Shown here one piece after another: positions 9,301-18,370 of a DNA stretch of 64,000 nt. Below the pieces are notes generated by a model, which did not search any database, was not told the origin of the DNA, and was given only the letters and a program-made list of their open reading frames with translations. How positions within the stretch are numbered: position 1 is the first letter of the stretch; the number at the start of each line of letters is the position of its first letter. Source of the DNA: Desulfobacula sp. (GTDB lineage Bacteria; Desulfobacterota; Desulfobacteria; Desulfobacterales; Desulfobacteraceae); NCBI RefSeq assembly GCF_030145145.1, contig NZ_JAQYWD010000002.1:124001-188000 (forward strand), read 5' to 3'. The position numbers and the translations under genes are program-made.

Positions 9301-9586
9301 ATTCATTTTCAGAGTGAATGGACAAGGCGATCACTTTTGTATTGGGATAATCCGACAGGATCTGTTTTGTGGTATCAATACCGTTGAGCCCCGGCATGGT
9401 GATATCCATGACAACGATTTCCGGTGACAACACCTGGATCAAGTCCAGCGCTGTCTGGCCATCGCCTGCCTCACCGACCACCGTCATATCTGTTTCATCT
9501 TCCAATAAGGAGCGAAGTCCTTTAAGAAAAATCGGATGGTCATCTACTAAAAGAATGGATGTTTTTAAATTATGCACTGTCTTCAC
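6389..9586 (-). CDS. REC-LAL fusion: response-regulator receiver joined to MalT-like LuxR regulator
   Basis: 1,065 residues starting at GTG 9586 (start not certain). Domains in order: NarL-type receiver (about 8-125; phospho-acceptor Asp61 in VVMDITMPG, conserved K in the IVKESVPEE segment); STAND-type NTPase (about 165-480; Walker A PAGYGKST, Walker B FILVLDDFH); TPR-like MalT repeat region (about 490-960); LuxR helix-turn-helix (about 995-1060; LTKRELEIL, NKEIAEKLYISPETVKTHLKKIYEKL). Classical LAL regulators sense a small ligand; here the N-terminal receiver implies kinase control as well. The related kinase at 10492-11673 is a plausible partner. The receiver DNA is closely copied in the broken receiver at 10359-10490. 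Confidence 0.88.
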   Translation of the reverse strand: MKTVHNLKTSILLVDDHPIFLKGLRSLLEDETDMTVVGEAGDGQTALDLIQVLSPEIVVMDITMPGLNGIDTTKQILSDYPNTKVIALSIHSENEFVEGMLQAGAVGYIVKESVPEELVKGIRAVMGGESYLSPVITDLVISQFRQGISREPSFQENPVEIIETKLHSPFRPEDHVPRPQLVELFEKNRHLPLQNVTAPAGYGKSTLVGYWLETHDWPNSWISLDEDDNDLQRFLTYLVYAVQTLFPTALSQFREILNAAALPPIHVLAGRLANELNLIEQAFILVLDDFHLIREKKIHDLITELLHYPPQSLHLILVGRSDPFLPLAKFRAQGQLQEIRLHDLRFTREEIVAYMRLITEEPLEDPIIDELIKRTEGWITGLRLAALSMKHEKDFNTIVSKLNGSPEYVMEYLFHEVFSSQPKQIRECLLKIAILDRFCAPLCDAVLGRGGQSNRDELDSWAFIDLLKKENMFILNQDTDNFWFRYHRLFQQFLQHYLKRYQNSDEIAALHGHAAEWFAKEGLPDEAITHALAAGDVPAVARIVEQNRWAVLAADQWQMLGTWLDRLPHEIKQERCELLLGQAWILLKLARLGEITTILQRVEILVDEVLTEPDVLAEICFFQGIVCYFNGKAEQSSELFNNAAKQLSQSPLVVFRAQVECWACLALHLNGQKEDAVQRLNQGIFQKDLHQGMVLSRLRIGLCAIHMLDGEWRQAFAEGLKLMALSRSNHLAFAEAWAMHVLGNASLQMFDLEAAQHYFSQAVKHPYIKHHRATVDDMTGLAMIHQLMGQPAEADETMKQAQAHAQRTKDPGNVEIAHSCSARLALLRGDLGSAARWQGRVNQTAGNQMMLFFLEIPVITECRVLIAIGSQASLEQALEKLEDLHQKTTAWQNTCQMVEIMVLQSLAHHHQGLVDEALTILEAAVTLAMPGNMIRPFVEPGPPMADMLKQLQVRQVSMDFIGNLLAFFSADGPGAVTPMTGPEGWTPVSAIPESSHTLEDPLTKRELEILTLLAQHLYNKEIAEKLYISPETVKTHLKKIYEKLGVDSRRNAVSKAQKLGLVAHQ

Positions 9587-10358
9587 TTTTTAGAAAATTA
9601 CAACTCCAAGGCTCCAAAAGGCTATATGATTGGAAAAAATAAGTAAAGCAATTTTTTATCGCCCGGCCGTCACCAGCATGGTTCGAAGGGGTCAGGAATG
9701 GTCAAGCGTTGCTTTTCCCCACCTGATTTCTGCCCTTGAAAAGGGTGTTGATATCTTATCAAAACAACCTATTGAGATGGCACTGCATGTCGGCGATATC
9801 GGGGAAAGCCGAGAACCGGAAAAAACCTATGTCCATCACTTTAATACCGCAACCAGGATAATGGACAAAATGGGTGTTCCCTGGTTTCTTACTTTTTGGT
9901 ATCCATCACAATTTTGCTTTTTGGATACTCAAGACAGGGATAATCATACTTGACTGTTGGTTTTTAAAAACTTGGGTTTCAATCAGTGTTGACTATGAAT
10001 ACAAAACAACGCCCTCGAATTCTGAATCACACTAAGAACTGAAAAAAGAAGTCAACTCTTTTTGTTTAAGGGCATACAGCGACTGTAGATAGACACTATA
10101 ATCGCTCTGAATATTTGGATTTTTTCAGGCGAAAATAGATTTTTTGATTTCCAGAATGCTCAAACTTACAAAGGATAATCTTGATAATTTCAAACCCGGT
10201 AAAGGTCATGAATTGGGATACTAATCACAACTCCAGCCTGGTACAAAATTGATATTCGGAACTTAAACATTTGATGAAGACCAGATAATCCTCGCATACC
10301 ATATGTTGTGGTTTGAAAACCTTCTTTAGAATCGACTCTTACACGTTAAAAGGCTTGC
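9587..10358. other. Degraded intergenic region with metallophosphoesterase remnant
   Basis: No intact gene. The only protein-like piece is the metallophosphoesterase fragment at about 9660-9893 (separate entry). The rest (9900-10358) is AT-rich, has no long frame on either strand and shows nothing I recognise. Confidence 0.6.
9660..9893 (+). pseudogene. N-terminal fragment of a calcineurin-like metallophosphoesterase
   Basis: The plus frame reads FPHLISALEKGVDIL, then IEMALHVGDIGESREPEKTYVHHFNTATRIM and MGVPWFLT: the GD-x(n)-type metal-binding region of a metallophosphoesterase, just before the expected GNHD motif. The match stops at about 9893 and the GNHD block is absent. The C-terminal half of apparently the same kind of protein, on the same strand, is found at about 16990-17651, so one gene may have been split by a 7-kb insertion. 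Confidence 0.6.
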
Positions 10359-10490
10359 CTATATCCTGAAGCATTCCTTCCCACTTCCTGCCTCGCCAAT
10401 AACCCTCATATCGGCTTCATCCTCCAATAAAGAACCGAGCCCTTTAAGGAAAATCGGATGGTCATCCACCAAAAGGATGGCAGTTTTCAT
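10359..10490 (-). pseudogene. Truncated response-regulator receiver
   Basis: From ATG 10490 the frame gives [21 protein letters not shown] and ends after about 43 residues, before the phospho-acceptor Asp. DNA and protein are close copies of the start of the REC-LAL gene (9586 downwards), indicating duplication. It overlaps the end of the kinase gene at 10492, the position where a cognate response regulator would normally follow, so the kinase has lost its operon partner. Confidence 0.7.
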
Positions 10491-10491
10491 G

Positions 10492-11673
10492 TTAAGCACC
10501 TTCCTCAATAGTATCGTTACCAAGGGGAACAGACAAAATGGCCTGACATCCATTACCAGGTTTGGAAAAAATCTTCAGGGAGCCTCCGAAATCGGCCATC
10601 CGTTCCCTGATGCTGAACAGACCGAATCGGGTTCCATCCGTCACAGCAGTGTCATTTAGGTCAGGTTTAAATCCAACACCATCATCCTGAACACTAATCG
10701 TTAATGCCTCCGGCAGCCTTTCCAGCATCACAACCACGTTGGAGGCCTGGGCATGTCTGATAACGTTGGACAGGAGCTCCCGGACGTTGCGGAACAAAAT
10801 AGCTCTCAAATCATCGCTGATCACTGCCTTTTTACCATCATCAATAAACTTTATTCGGATATCATGCTGTTTGTCAACCCGTTTTTCAAGCCAGTTGGAT
10901 AGTGCTGCTGTCAACCCGAGTTCATTCAACAAAGGAGAACTCAGATCAAATATCAGTCCTTTTGTGCCCTGTATGGTGGTTAGAAGCGTTTTAGACAGTT
11001 CATCCAAAAGATCTGCCAGCTTTCCCTCAGGCGCAAGCTTCCTGGCTCTTGCAACCTGGATGCGTGAAAAGGCAAGGGTCTGGCCTATGTGGTCATGGAG
11101 ATCGTTGGCAATGCGCCTTCTTTCCTTTTCTTCGGCCAGGGTCAGCTGGGAGGCAAGTGCCTTTAGTCTCTGCTGATAATTTTTCAGTTCCTTCTCCGCC
11201 TGTTTTCTTACCTGGATCTCGCTTTGCAATTCAGCCGTGCGCTCGGCAACCTGCTCTTCCAGGTGCAGCTGCATGCTGCGAAGGCTCATGTGGGTTCTGA
11301 CCCGGGCCAGGACTTCCATTTCCTGAAACGGCTTGGATATAAAATCCACCCCTCCGGCTTCAAATCCTTGAACCCTGTCCTGGGTATCTTGCAATGCACT
11401 CACAAAGATAATGGGGATGCCCCTTGTCCGTTCATCCTGTTTCAACTGCCGGCAAACCTCGAATCCATCCATCTCCGGCATTCTGACATCAAGCAGTATC
11501 AGGCCCGGCGGTTTAGCCAGCGCTGATTCAATGGCCAGCTGCGGTCTTTCCGCCGGACGAACCCGATAGCCCTCACTGCCGAGCAGTTCGTTCAGCAGCT
11601 GCAAATTAGGTATTTCATCATCAACAATAAGGATGTCGTCATCATATATCTTCGAAGTGTGTTTCGAAATCAT
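10492..11673 (-). CDS. REC-HisKA_3 histidine kinase (NarX/DegS class), cytosolic
   Basis: 393 residues, ATG 11673. An N-terminal receiver (about 12-128; [17 protein letters not shown] acceptor, K in ISKPF) is followed by a coiled coil (135-180, [17 protein letters not shown]) and the HisKA_3 dimerisation domain with [17 protein letters not shown] (His193). The HATPase_c domain has [16 protein letters not shown] as N box, then DDGVGF and GLFSIRERM. There is no membrane segment, so its input must arrive through the receiver. Its natural RR partner just downstream is truncated (10359-10490); the REC-LAL regulator at 6389-9586 carries a nearly identical receiver and is a likely target. A 52-codon relative lies at 16588. 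Confidence 0.9.
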   Translation of the reverse strand: MISKHTSKIYDDDILIVDDEIPNLQLLNELLGSEGYRVRPAERPQLAIESALAKPPGLILLDVRMPEMDGFEVCRQLKQDERTRGIPIIFVSALQDTQDRVQGFEAGGVDFISKPFQEMEVLARVRTHMSLRSMQLHLEEQVAERTAELQSEIQVRKQAEKELKNYQQRLKALASQLTLAEEKERRRIANDLHDHIGQTLAFSRIQVARARKLAPEGKLADLLDELSKTLLTTIQGTKGLIFDLSSPLLNELGLTAALSNWLEKRVDKQHDIRIKFIDDGKKAVISDDLRAILFRNVRELLSNVIRHAQASNVVVMLERLPEALTISVQDDGVGFKPDLNDTAVTDGTRFGLFSIRERMADFGGSLKIFSKPGNGCQAILSVPLGNDTIEEGA

Positions 11674-12524
11674 CTGCTTATCCTACCCCCCTTTCATTTG
11701 CGGTCCGCAAAAGGTCTCTAATCTGACCTATTTGATAATTATCTATGCGTTTCTGTAAGCCTTTTGCAATTTGCTTACTCGATTTGGTGAAAAAGCCAGC
11801 TTACCAGTTTGCTTTAAAAAAAATGAATCAAGCTTCGGATTAAGGATGCGGGACTCATCTATGAATTTCATACTGATAATGCGATCAATAATCAAGTTGA
11901 ATTTCCGATCAGGAGAGAAACATCCTAAAAATATGTTTAAGGGTAATTTCCCTCAAGCTGCAATCACCTTTATTGTCAATATATTTTGAGAATTGAGCGT
12001 GGGCTATTCTGGAACGGAAAGTCCTGTTGGGCTGCCAGAGTGTAGTTTTTTAACGTAATGACTGAACTCGTTCAGGAACAACCCAATGCTGCAAGCGATC
12101 CTGAGATTATCGGTTTGATTGCTTACATTGTCATCACTCCGGCCATGGTCAAAAATAATGGTGGATAGGTTCCCATTATCAGCAGTGTCATTTCGACATT
12201 CAGAAAGAATACAGGCGGATCCTATGGCATTTGTTTCGGACTAACTCCTCCGAAGGGCAAGGATTGAAACTGGAAACAGCCCAAATTCTTCGCCGGTACC
12301 ATTAAAGGTTTTGCAAAAATAAGGATTCTGATATAACGTTTTCAGCATTAACCACCCGGTGAAAAGGATGTTTAAATAACAGTTGAATGTTAGCGTTGAA
12401 ACTCTTGAGTAGCTTTTGCTGATTGGTGCCGGGCGCGGAATCATTCGGGGCAGGTTACAAACTGAATCCATAGTGTATTCATATGCTGCTCGATTCGTTC
12501 ATACAGGTATGGGAGAATTATAAA
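11674..12524. other. 850-bp gap without a supportable gene
   Basis: Short frames on both strands (such as 12241-12471 minus and 12058-12168 plus) have no ribosome site, no recognisable domain and unusual composition. It separates the divergent kinase genes at 11673 and 12525 and presumably holds their promoters. I could not assign a promoter by eye. Confidence 0.5.
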
Positions 12525-15500
12525 ATGAGTCGTATCATACAATGCAGATTCAGCACCTTTCTGGCAGTGATGTTGATGCTATTATGCTGGAGGGTTTGCC
12601 TGTCTGCACAACAGGCAGGAGGCCAGGCTTATATGCAAAAAAGCCGATTTCTCAGGTTTGATCATATTGGTTCCAAAGAAGGGCTTTCAAGCGATGCTGT
12701 CTGGGATATCGTCCAGGATCCCGACGGCATAATATGGGTCAGTACTTATGCCGGGTTGAACCGTTATGATGGGTCGAGTTTCAAGGTTTACCAGCACGAG
12801 CCAGGAAATCCTTACAGTCTGCCTTATGACGCTGTGCGCGAACTGTTTGTTGACCATAAAGGCGCCCTTTGGGTTGGGACCTGGCAGAAAGGGGTCCAGG
12901 AATTTGACAGGAAGACGGAACGGTTCATCCGCCACGAGCCAGACCCGAATGATCCGTACAGCCTCAGTCATGGTAAAATCAGGGCAATCTATGAAGACCG
13001 TTCCGGAGAACTCTGGATCGGCACCATGGGGGGGCTGAACCGGTATGATCGCGAAACTGGACACTTCATCCGCTACCTGCATGATCCGGATGATCCTGAT
13101 ACTATAGGCAGCAATATTGTCTGGTCCATCACTGAAGACTCTGCCGGTGCCTTGTGGATCGGCACCGGGAACGGTCTTGATCGCCTGGACCGTGAGACAG
13201 GACAGTTTAAGCACTTCCGGCATGATCCGGACGATCCCTACAGCCTGAGTCACAATTCTGTTAGATCGGTTATTGAAGATAAAGAAGGAACGCTCTGGGC
13301 CGGCACCATGGGGGGGCTGAACCGGTATGATCACAAAACCGGACACTTCATCCGCTACCGGCATGATCCTGCAGTACCGGATTCACTAAGCCACAACGTG
13401 ATTTTCATGGTTTACGAAGACAACACCGGCAACCTGTGGGTAGGAACCTGGGGCGGGGGACTTGAGCGGTTTGACAGGGAACACCAGGTGTTTGTTCACT
13501 GCAAAAAAACTCCAGGTGATCCCTATGGCATCAGTTCTAACAATATTTTCAATATATATGAAGACCGGGAGGGGACGTATTGGATTTCCACGGAGGACGG
13601 CGGTATCAATACCATCAATTCCGGTGACAAACCATTTCGCCATTATCGCGCCATTCCCGGCAACCCGGACAGCCTGAGTTCCAACGGTGTGCGTTCCTTA
13701 TATGTGGATGGGGCCGGCATGGTATGGGTGGGAACCACCAGCGGAGGGCTTGACCGGTTCAACCCTGTTAAAGAAACCTTTACCCACTTTCAAAATGATC
13801 CAGGAAATCCTGACAGCTTAAGCGGCAACTCAATTATGGCCATTGTTGAAGACAGAGACAACATCCTCTGGTCAGGCGGGTATGGAACCGGCTTGAATCG
13901 ATTCGACCGGAATACCGGGAAGTTTCAACATTACCGGCATGATACCTCCGCCCCGGATAGTCTCAGCAATGACTCGGTTACCGCCATCAGAGAGGACAGG
14001 TCCGGTATGCTCTGGGTAGGCACCTGGGGAGGCGGGCTGAATGCGTTTGACAGAAAAACAGGGCGGTTTAAACATTACCTCCATGACCCGGACAATAAAG
14101 CTTCCCTTGATAATAATCAGATATTTTCACTTTATGAAGACCGTGCAGGAGCCTTCTGGGTCGGAACCATGGGAGGGCTGAACAGATATGATCCAGCAAC
14201 GGATGCCTTTATCCGCTATACCAATGACCCGTCCGATTCCAATAGCATCGGAGGTAAGGTTGTGACCGCATTCTGTGAAGACAGTGAAGGACGGTTCTGG
14301 ATCGGCCTGGGCGGGGGACTTGATCTGTTCGACCGTTCCAGTGGAACCTTCACCCACCACACCGACAAGGATGGCCTGCCGTCAGCGGTCACTTTCGGAC
14401 TTCTCGATGATGATCTGGGAAACCTCTGGATCAGTACCGTCAAAGGGTTATCAAAATTTAATCCAACAACAAAAATATTCAGGAATTATTTTGAGCGGGA
14501 CGGTCTTCAAAGCAATGCCTTTTCAAATTTTTCCGCCTATGCCAAAAGTCCCTCCGGCCGGTTGTATTTTGGAGGAACCAACGGCATCACAGCCTTTTAC
14601 CCCGATCATATCTTGGATAACCCGGTCATTCCTCCGGTGGTGATTACTGATTTTCTAGTGGCAAACAAACCGGTTGCCATCGGTGAGGATTCGATTCTCA
14701 GGCAATCAATCCTTGAAACCGATTCTCTGGTACTCTCCTACCGTGAAAACGTGTTCTCTTTCGAGTTTGCGGCATTGAATTATCGGTCTCCGGAACAGAA
14801 CCGCTACAGATACAGGATGGAGGATTTTGAAGATCAATGGAATGAGACAGGCAGCAAACGTAGGTTTGCCACGTACACAAACCTGGATCCAGGCAGGTAT
14901 GTGTTCCGGGTGCTTGCTTCAAATAATGACGGCAAATGGAACGAGAAAGGAGCCTCGATAAGGATCAGGATCACACCGCCGTGGTGGGAGGAGATGTGGT
15001 TTCGAATCAGCGCGGTTGTCATGATGATCGGGTTTATCATCGCCGGTTTCCGATGGCGGGTGAGAGCTGTTGAAGCAAGGAATATTCAACTTGAAGCCCA
15101 GGTGAAAGAGAGGACCCGGGACCTGACAATTGCCAAAATATCCGCGGATGAGGCCCGGTCGGCAGCTGAAAAAGCTAATCAGGCCAAAAGCCTTTTTCTT
15201 GCCAGTATGTCCCACGAGCTTCGTACTCCCCTTAATGCCATTCTCGGTTTTTCCTCCATGCTTGGTCATGATGCCGGCGCCACACCTGGACAGATAGAAA
15301 AATTGACAATAATCAATCGAAGCGGCGAACACCTCCTGACAATGATCAATGATGTGTTAAGCCTGTCCAGCATTGAAGCAGGGCGTATTGAAGTAAAAAA
15401 TGAAGCCTTTGATCTTTGCCAGATGATGACCGATGTTGCCCTCATGTTCCGGCCCGGGGCCGAAGAGAAAGGGCTCAGTTTTGCCATGGAATTGAAAGAC

Positions 15501-16568
15501 GATCTTATACCATGGATCATGGGGGATTCTGGCAAGTTGCGGCAGATCCTGATCAACCTGACGGGTAATGCCATCAGGTATGTTGAAACAGGTAACGTGT
15601 GGCTGCGGGCGGAGACCCGGCCATTGGAAAACAGCTCGTCCATGGTTAACCTGCTGCTTCAGGTGGAAGACACGGGGCCGGGCATGTCGGAAGAACAGGC
15701 GGCCAGAGTGTTTGACGCTTTTGTCCGGGGGGACATCAGCAGTGTTGACAAGCCCGGCACAGGGCTGGGTTTGACCATTTCAAAACAACTGGCAGAGATG
15801 ATGAACGGAGAAATTTCTCTTGACAGCCGACCGGGCCTGGGCTCGTTGTTCGAGGTGAGAATCCCTGTCAGTCCAGCTGAACCCTTGACGGTGACGATTC
15901 CTGATGCCCAAACGCTGAAGGTTATTGGCCTCAAGGATGATCAGCCCAAATGGCGTGTCCTGGTGGTGGATGACAATTACGAAAACAGATTCCTGCTTAC
16001 CAGCCTGCTTGAACAGGCAGGCTTCATTGTGAAGGAGGCCAATAACGGGCATGAGGCTGTCGGTCTGTTTAAGGATTGGCATCCCCATCTTATCCTGATG
16101 GATATACGTATGCCGGTAATGGACGGGTATTCAGCAAGCCGGGCCATCCGGGAATTGCCCGAAGGAGACGACGTAAAAATTATTGCCGTAACTGCCAGTT
16201 CGTTTGAGGAACAGCGCAACGAGGTTCTGGCGGGTGGATGTGATGATCTTGTTCGTAAACCCTTTAGTTCCCAAGAGATCTATGATGCCATTGCAGGACT
16301 GTTACACCTTGAATACTGTTATGAACAGGAGATGGAAAACCTGCTGCCCGGAAAGGACCAGAAGTTAGATGCCGACATGCTTTCGATATTGCCTAAAACC
16401 TTGTTGAAAGAACTTGACCAGGCTGTATTAGCACTGGACAGGGAGGCGGTTTTTGGTGTTATCCAGAAGATAGCCGTCCGGTCTCCGGATATAGCAGCCG
16501 GGCTTAAACCGTTGGTAGAGAATTATCAACTGGGCAGGATCCAGGATCTTCTCAAGGCAGTGAAATAA
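12525..16568 (+). CDS. Hybrid two-component kinase with extracytoplasmic beta-propellers
   Basis: 1,347 residues from ATG 12525 (GGGAG 9 nt upstream; the ATG at 12483 has no such site). Order: signal/anchor segment; more than ten regulator-propeller repeats (about 30-640) of the form G-LWVGT-GGLNR-D-TG-F-HY-DP-SLS; Y_Y_Y domain (about 700-775); one membrane helix (about 800-820, ISAVVMMIGFIIAGF); coiled coil; HisKA with MSHELRTPLN (His897); HATPase; receiver with Asp1193 in LILMDIRMPVMDG; a helical C-terminal tail. This is the architecture of sensors that bind carbohydrates or other ligands in the periplasm. A truncated receiver gene follows at 16588, suggesting the original output partner was lost. 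Confidence 0.92.
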   Translation: MSRIIQCRFSTFLAVMLMLLCWRVCLSAQQAGGQAYMQKSRFLRFDHIGSKEGLSSDAVWDIVQDPDGIIWVSTYAGLNRYDGSSFKVYQHEPGNPYSLPYDAVRELFVDHKGALWVGTWQKGVQEFDRKTERFIRHEPDPNDPYSLSHGKIRAIYEDRSGELWIGTMGGLNRYDRETGHFIRYLHDPDDPDTIGSNIVWSITEDSAGALWIGTGNGLDRLDRETGQFKHFRHDPDDPYSLSHNSVRSVIEDKEGTLWAGTMGGLNRYDHKTGHFIRYRHDPAVPDSLSHNVIFMVYEDNTGNLWVGTWGGGLERFDREHQVFVHCKKTPGDPYGISSNNIFNIYEDREGTYWISTEDGGINTINSGDKPFRHYRAIPGNPDSLSSNGVRSLYVDGAGMVWVGTTSGGLDRFNPVKETFTHFQNDPGNPDSLSGNSIMAIVEDRDNILWSGGYGTGLNRFDRNTGKFQHYRHDTSAPDSLSNDSVTAIREDRSGMLWVGTWGGGLNAFDRKTGRFKHYLHDPDNKASLDNNQIFSLYEDRAGAFWVGTMGGLNRYDPATDAFIRYTNDPSDSNSIGGKVVTAFCEDSEGRFWIGLGGGLDLFDRSSGTFTHHTDKDGLPSAVTFGLLDDDLGNLWISTVKGLSKFNPTTKIFRNYFERDGLQSNAFSNFSAYAKSPSGRLYFGGTNGITAFYPDHILDNPVIPPVVITDFLVANKPVAIGEDSILRQSILETDSLVLSYRENVFSFEFAALNYRSPEQNRYRYRMEDFEDQWNETGSKRRFATYTNLDPGRYVFRVLASNNDGKWNEKGASIRIRITPPWWEEMWFRISAVVMMIGFIIAGFRWRVRAVEARNIQLEAQVKERTRDLTIAKISADEARSAAEKANQAKSLFLASMSHELRTPLNAILGFSSMLGHDAGATPGQIEKLTIINRSGEHLLTMINDVLSLSSIEAGRIEVKNEAFDLCQMMTDVALMFRPGAEEKGLSFAMELKDDLIPWIMGDSGKLRQILINLTGNAIRYVETGNVWLRAETRPLENSSSMVNLLLQVEDTGPGMSEEQAARVFDAFVRGDISSVDKPGTGLGLTISKQLAEMMNGEISLDSRPGLGSLFEVRIPVSPAEPLTVTIPDAQTLKVIGLKDDQPKWRVLVVDDNYENRFLLTSLLEQAGFIVKEANNGHEAVGLFKDWHPHLILMDIRMPVMDGYSASRAIRELPEGDDVKIIAVTASSFEEQRNEVLAGGCDDLVRKPFSSQEIYDAIAGLLHLEYCYEQEMENLLPGKDQKLDADMLSILPKTLLKELDQAVLALDREAVFGVIQKIAVRSPDIAAGLKPLVENYQLGRIQDLLKAVK

Positions 16569-16587
16569 AGAAGGAACATCTATCCAT

Positions 16588-16746
16588 ATGGATTCGGCAG
16601 ACAATTTTAAGGCAGATGGCAGGGAGATTCTCATCATTGATGATGAAATACTCAATCTTCGGCTCCTGGGTGAACTGCTGTCCAGGGAGGGGTTCAAAGT
16701 CCGATCGGCAGAACGGCCTGGAATGGCCATAAAATCAAAGAAATAG
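16588..16746 (+). pseudogene. Truncated receiver (52 codons) after hybrid kinase
   Basis: ATG 16588 lies 19 nt after the hybrid kinase stop. It encodes EILIIDDEILNLRLLGELL then SREGFKVRSAERPGMAI and stops at TAG 16744, before the acceptor Asp. It matches the N-terminus of the REC-HisKA_3 kinase at 11673 (ILIVDDE-NL-LL-ELL), so it is the stump of a second copy of that kinase type. It could still be translated as a short peptide. Confidence 0.7.
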
Positions 16747-16985
16747 GGTAACACTTCCAAGTTAGAAAACAGTTTTAATTAATGGAGTGTTACCATGACC
16801 GACCGTAAAAAATTAATAAGAAGAAAGCGCAAAAAAAATTACTGATTTTATACGGTTTCCTCCTAAGCACTGATGGTATACATGGTCGCTGGCCATGAAC
16901 TCAAAACAGACAGGACTGGAATAAGAAGTGCTTGGTGATCCGCCTTGGGGTCCGGTTGAGCTTTATAACGTGTAGCCGTCTCTTT
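16747..16985. other. 240-bp gap, nothing recognised
   Basis: Lies between the truncated receiver and the metallophosphoesterase remnant. A 16-codon Lys/Arg-rich frame at about 16796 has no support. Phrases such as GDPPWGPVELYNV appear in one frame but are bounded by stops, so this may be further decayed coding DNA. Confidence 0.4.
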
Positions 16986-16989
16986 TTAA

Positions 16990-17651
16990 AAATTCTTCCA
17001 GGCACAAGATGTTGTACCCATATTATTTTTCTTCCCAGATTCAAAATTCCATTATATGGGCTGGAACAAAATCAAATTTCAAAATCTTCCATTACAGCAT
17101 ATTGGAGTTTTGATTTTAAAGAGATTCATTTTATTTCATTATACTCCCATGAAACCCTCCATGCTGATCCCCGCTGGGGAAATATTTTCATGGCACGCAT
17201 ATCAGACCATCAATTTCAATGGCTTGAGCAGGACTTGGAAAAGAATAAAACCGCCCGGGCAATTATCGTGTTCACCCATCAGCCCCTATGGTATAACTGA
17301 AGTGGTTGGATGAGAGTTCACCAGCTGTTAAAGGACTATCCGGTCCGCAGCGTTATCGCAGGTCACTTTCACTATGATCAATCTGAAGCAGCACTGGATG
17401 GGATCAAGTATGTCATTGTCGGTGCCACGGGCGGGAGCGTTAAACAGGCAAGCCGGGATGCAGGAAATGCCTGGCATGTAACCGTTATGACAATCCACGA
17501 TCAAACCATAGATATCAAACTGCCGGCCTTGGATGATTCAAAACCACTGCAGTTAACCCCACGGATTGATATGGACCGCATACAGGCCATCGAAACAATG
17601 ATGGGCAGCCTATCCTGTCATCACCGATTCCTTACCACTGCCGGGAGATAA
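16990..17651 (+). pseudogene. C-terminal part of a calcineurin-like metallophosphoesterase, with a nonsense codon
   Basis: One plus frame reads DFKEIHFISLYSHETLHADP, RWGNIFMARISDHQFQWLEQ, IIVFTHQPLWYN, then TGA at 17298, then SGWMRVHQLLKDYP and SVIAGHFHYDQ, GIKYVIVGATGG, ending at 17651. The FTHQP and AGHFHYD blocks are the C-terminal metal ligands of metallophosphoesterases. The TGA interrupts the run in the same frame, probably from GAA. Upstream of about 17090 the match frays over several frames. The N-terminal half is at 9660-9893. TGA as selenocysteine is unlikely (see rejected items). Confidence 0.65.
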
Positions 17652-17905
17652 ACTGAACCTGAATATAAAAATATTTTTCCAGGGTAAATCAGGCCGGTTA
17701 TTTGTCACAAAGGATATATCCACACAAATAAAAAACTGTGGTAAATAAATCAATCATCCCCCGGACTCCGACATCAAGCAACTCTTTATAACAACTCATG
17801 GAGAGGAATTACGAGTTCTGTATATCGACCTTAAACTTTAGAAATGGTCAATGCTTGATCGACAGACCCCCGTCCGTTCATCAATGGGCGAAAGAAAAAT
17901 CAGTC
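17652..17905. other. Short gap before higBA remnant
   Basis: No gene seen. Holds the upstream part of the toxin-antitoxin promoter region; the open frame extending left of 17942 is non-homologous readthrough. Confidence 0.4.
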
Positions 17906-17934
17906 TTGACATTTTGTAGTTTAAAAGCTACTTT
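17906..17934 (+). promoter_or_regulatory. Sigma70-like promoter with operator-like repeat for higBA-type gene
   Basis: TTGACA (17906-17911), a 17-nt spacer, then TACTTT (17929-17934) just upstream of the ATG at 17942. GTAG and CTAC arms and repeated TTTAA within the spacer/-10 give an operator-like element, as expected for self-repressed toxin-antitoxin genes. The very short leader suggests start near 17940. Confidence 0.5.
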
Positions 17935-17941
17935 AAGTTTA

Positions 17942-18370
17942 ATGAAAACCACTGAAAGATTCATACAAGAATACATCACCCGGGAAGGCACAAACCCTTT
18001 CAGAGAATGGTTTGATTCCCTGAAAGATGTTCGTACCAGGGCAAAGATGGATGTAAGGATAGGGAGAAAAATGATGGCCACTGTAAATTATCAAGAAGGG
18101 CTTTTAAAAAGGTTACAGGACCCTGAATATGCCTCTGAATACCTGAATGAAGCATTAAAAGAAGGGTCCCAGGAAATGTTCATGTTGGCGCTCCGTGATG
18201 TGGCAAAAGCCAAAGGGATTTCACAAGTCGCCAAGGAAACAAATCTTAACCGGGAAACTATGTATCGGATGTTGTCTGAAAAAGGAAATCCAAATCTTTC
18301 AAGCCTGAATAAATTACTGAATACCCTGGGGCTTACATTGAGTATTGGGCGAAAAGAAAGCGCCGCATAA
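17942..18370 (+). CDS. In-frame HigB-HigA fusion (truncated toxin N-terminus joined to antitoxin)
   Basis: 142 residues. Residues 1-42 (ERFIQEYITREGTNPFREWF, DSLKDVRTRAKMDVRI) match the start of RelE-superfamily HigB/Gp49-type toxins. From about residue 46 the sequence becomes a HigA-type antitoxin: YQEGLLKRLQDPEYASEYLN, EALKEGSQEMFMLALRDVA, then the helix-turn-helix ISQVAKETNLNRETMYRMLS and a KLLNTLGLTLSI tail. The toxin's central and C-terminal part with its catalytic residues is missing. The simplest reading is an internal deletion that removed most of higB and the gene boundary while keeping frame. The product may still bind the operator. A sigma70-like promoter lies directly upstream. 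Confidence 0.75.
   Translation: MKTTERFIQEYITREGTNPFREWFDSLKDVRTRAKMDVRIGRKMMATVNYQEGLLKRLQDPEYASEYLNEALKEGSQEMFMLALRDVAKAKGISQVAKETNLNRETMYRMLSEKGNPNLSSLNKLLNTLGLTLSIGRKESAA

Noticed and set aside
12241-12471. 76-codon minus ORF
   Set aside because: No start signal, no homology I recognise and composition like the surrounding non-coding DNA.
12700-14460. Possible tandem DNA repeat or CRISPR-like array
   Set aside because: The periodicity comes from beta-propeller codons (about 150-190 bp, diverged, no constant repeat). The ACP block at 21.9-23.1 kb is likewise coding.
17298-17300. TGA in the metallophosphoesterase piece as selenocysteine
   Set aside because: The expected residue there is Glu-like (N-E-S-G-W), not Cys, and the gene is already truncated. 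A nonsense mutation is simpler.
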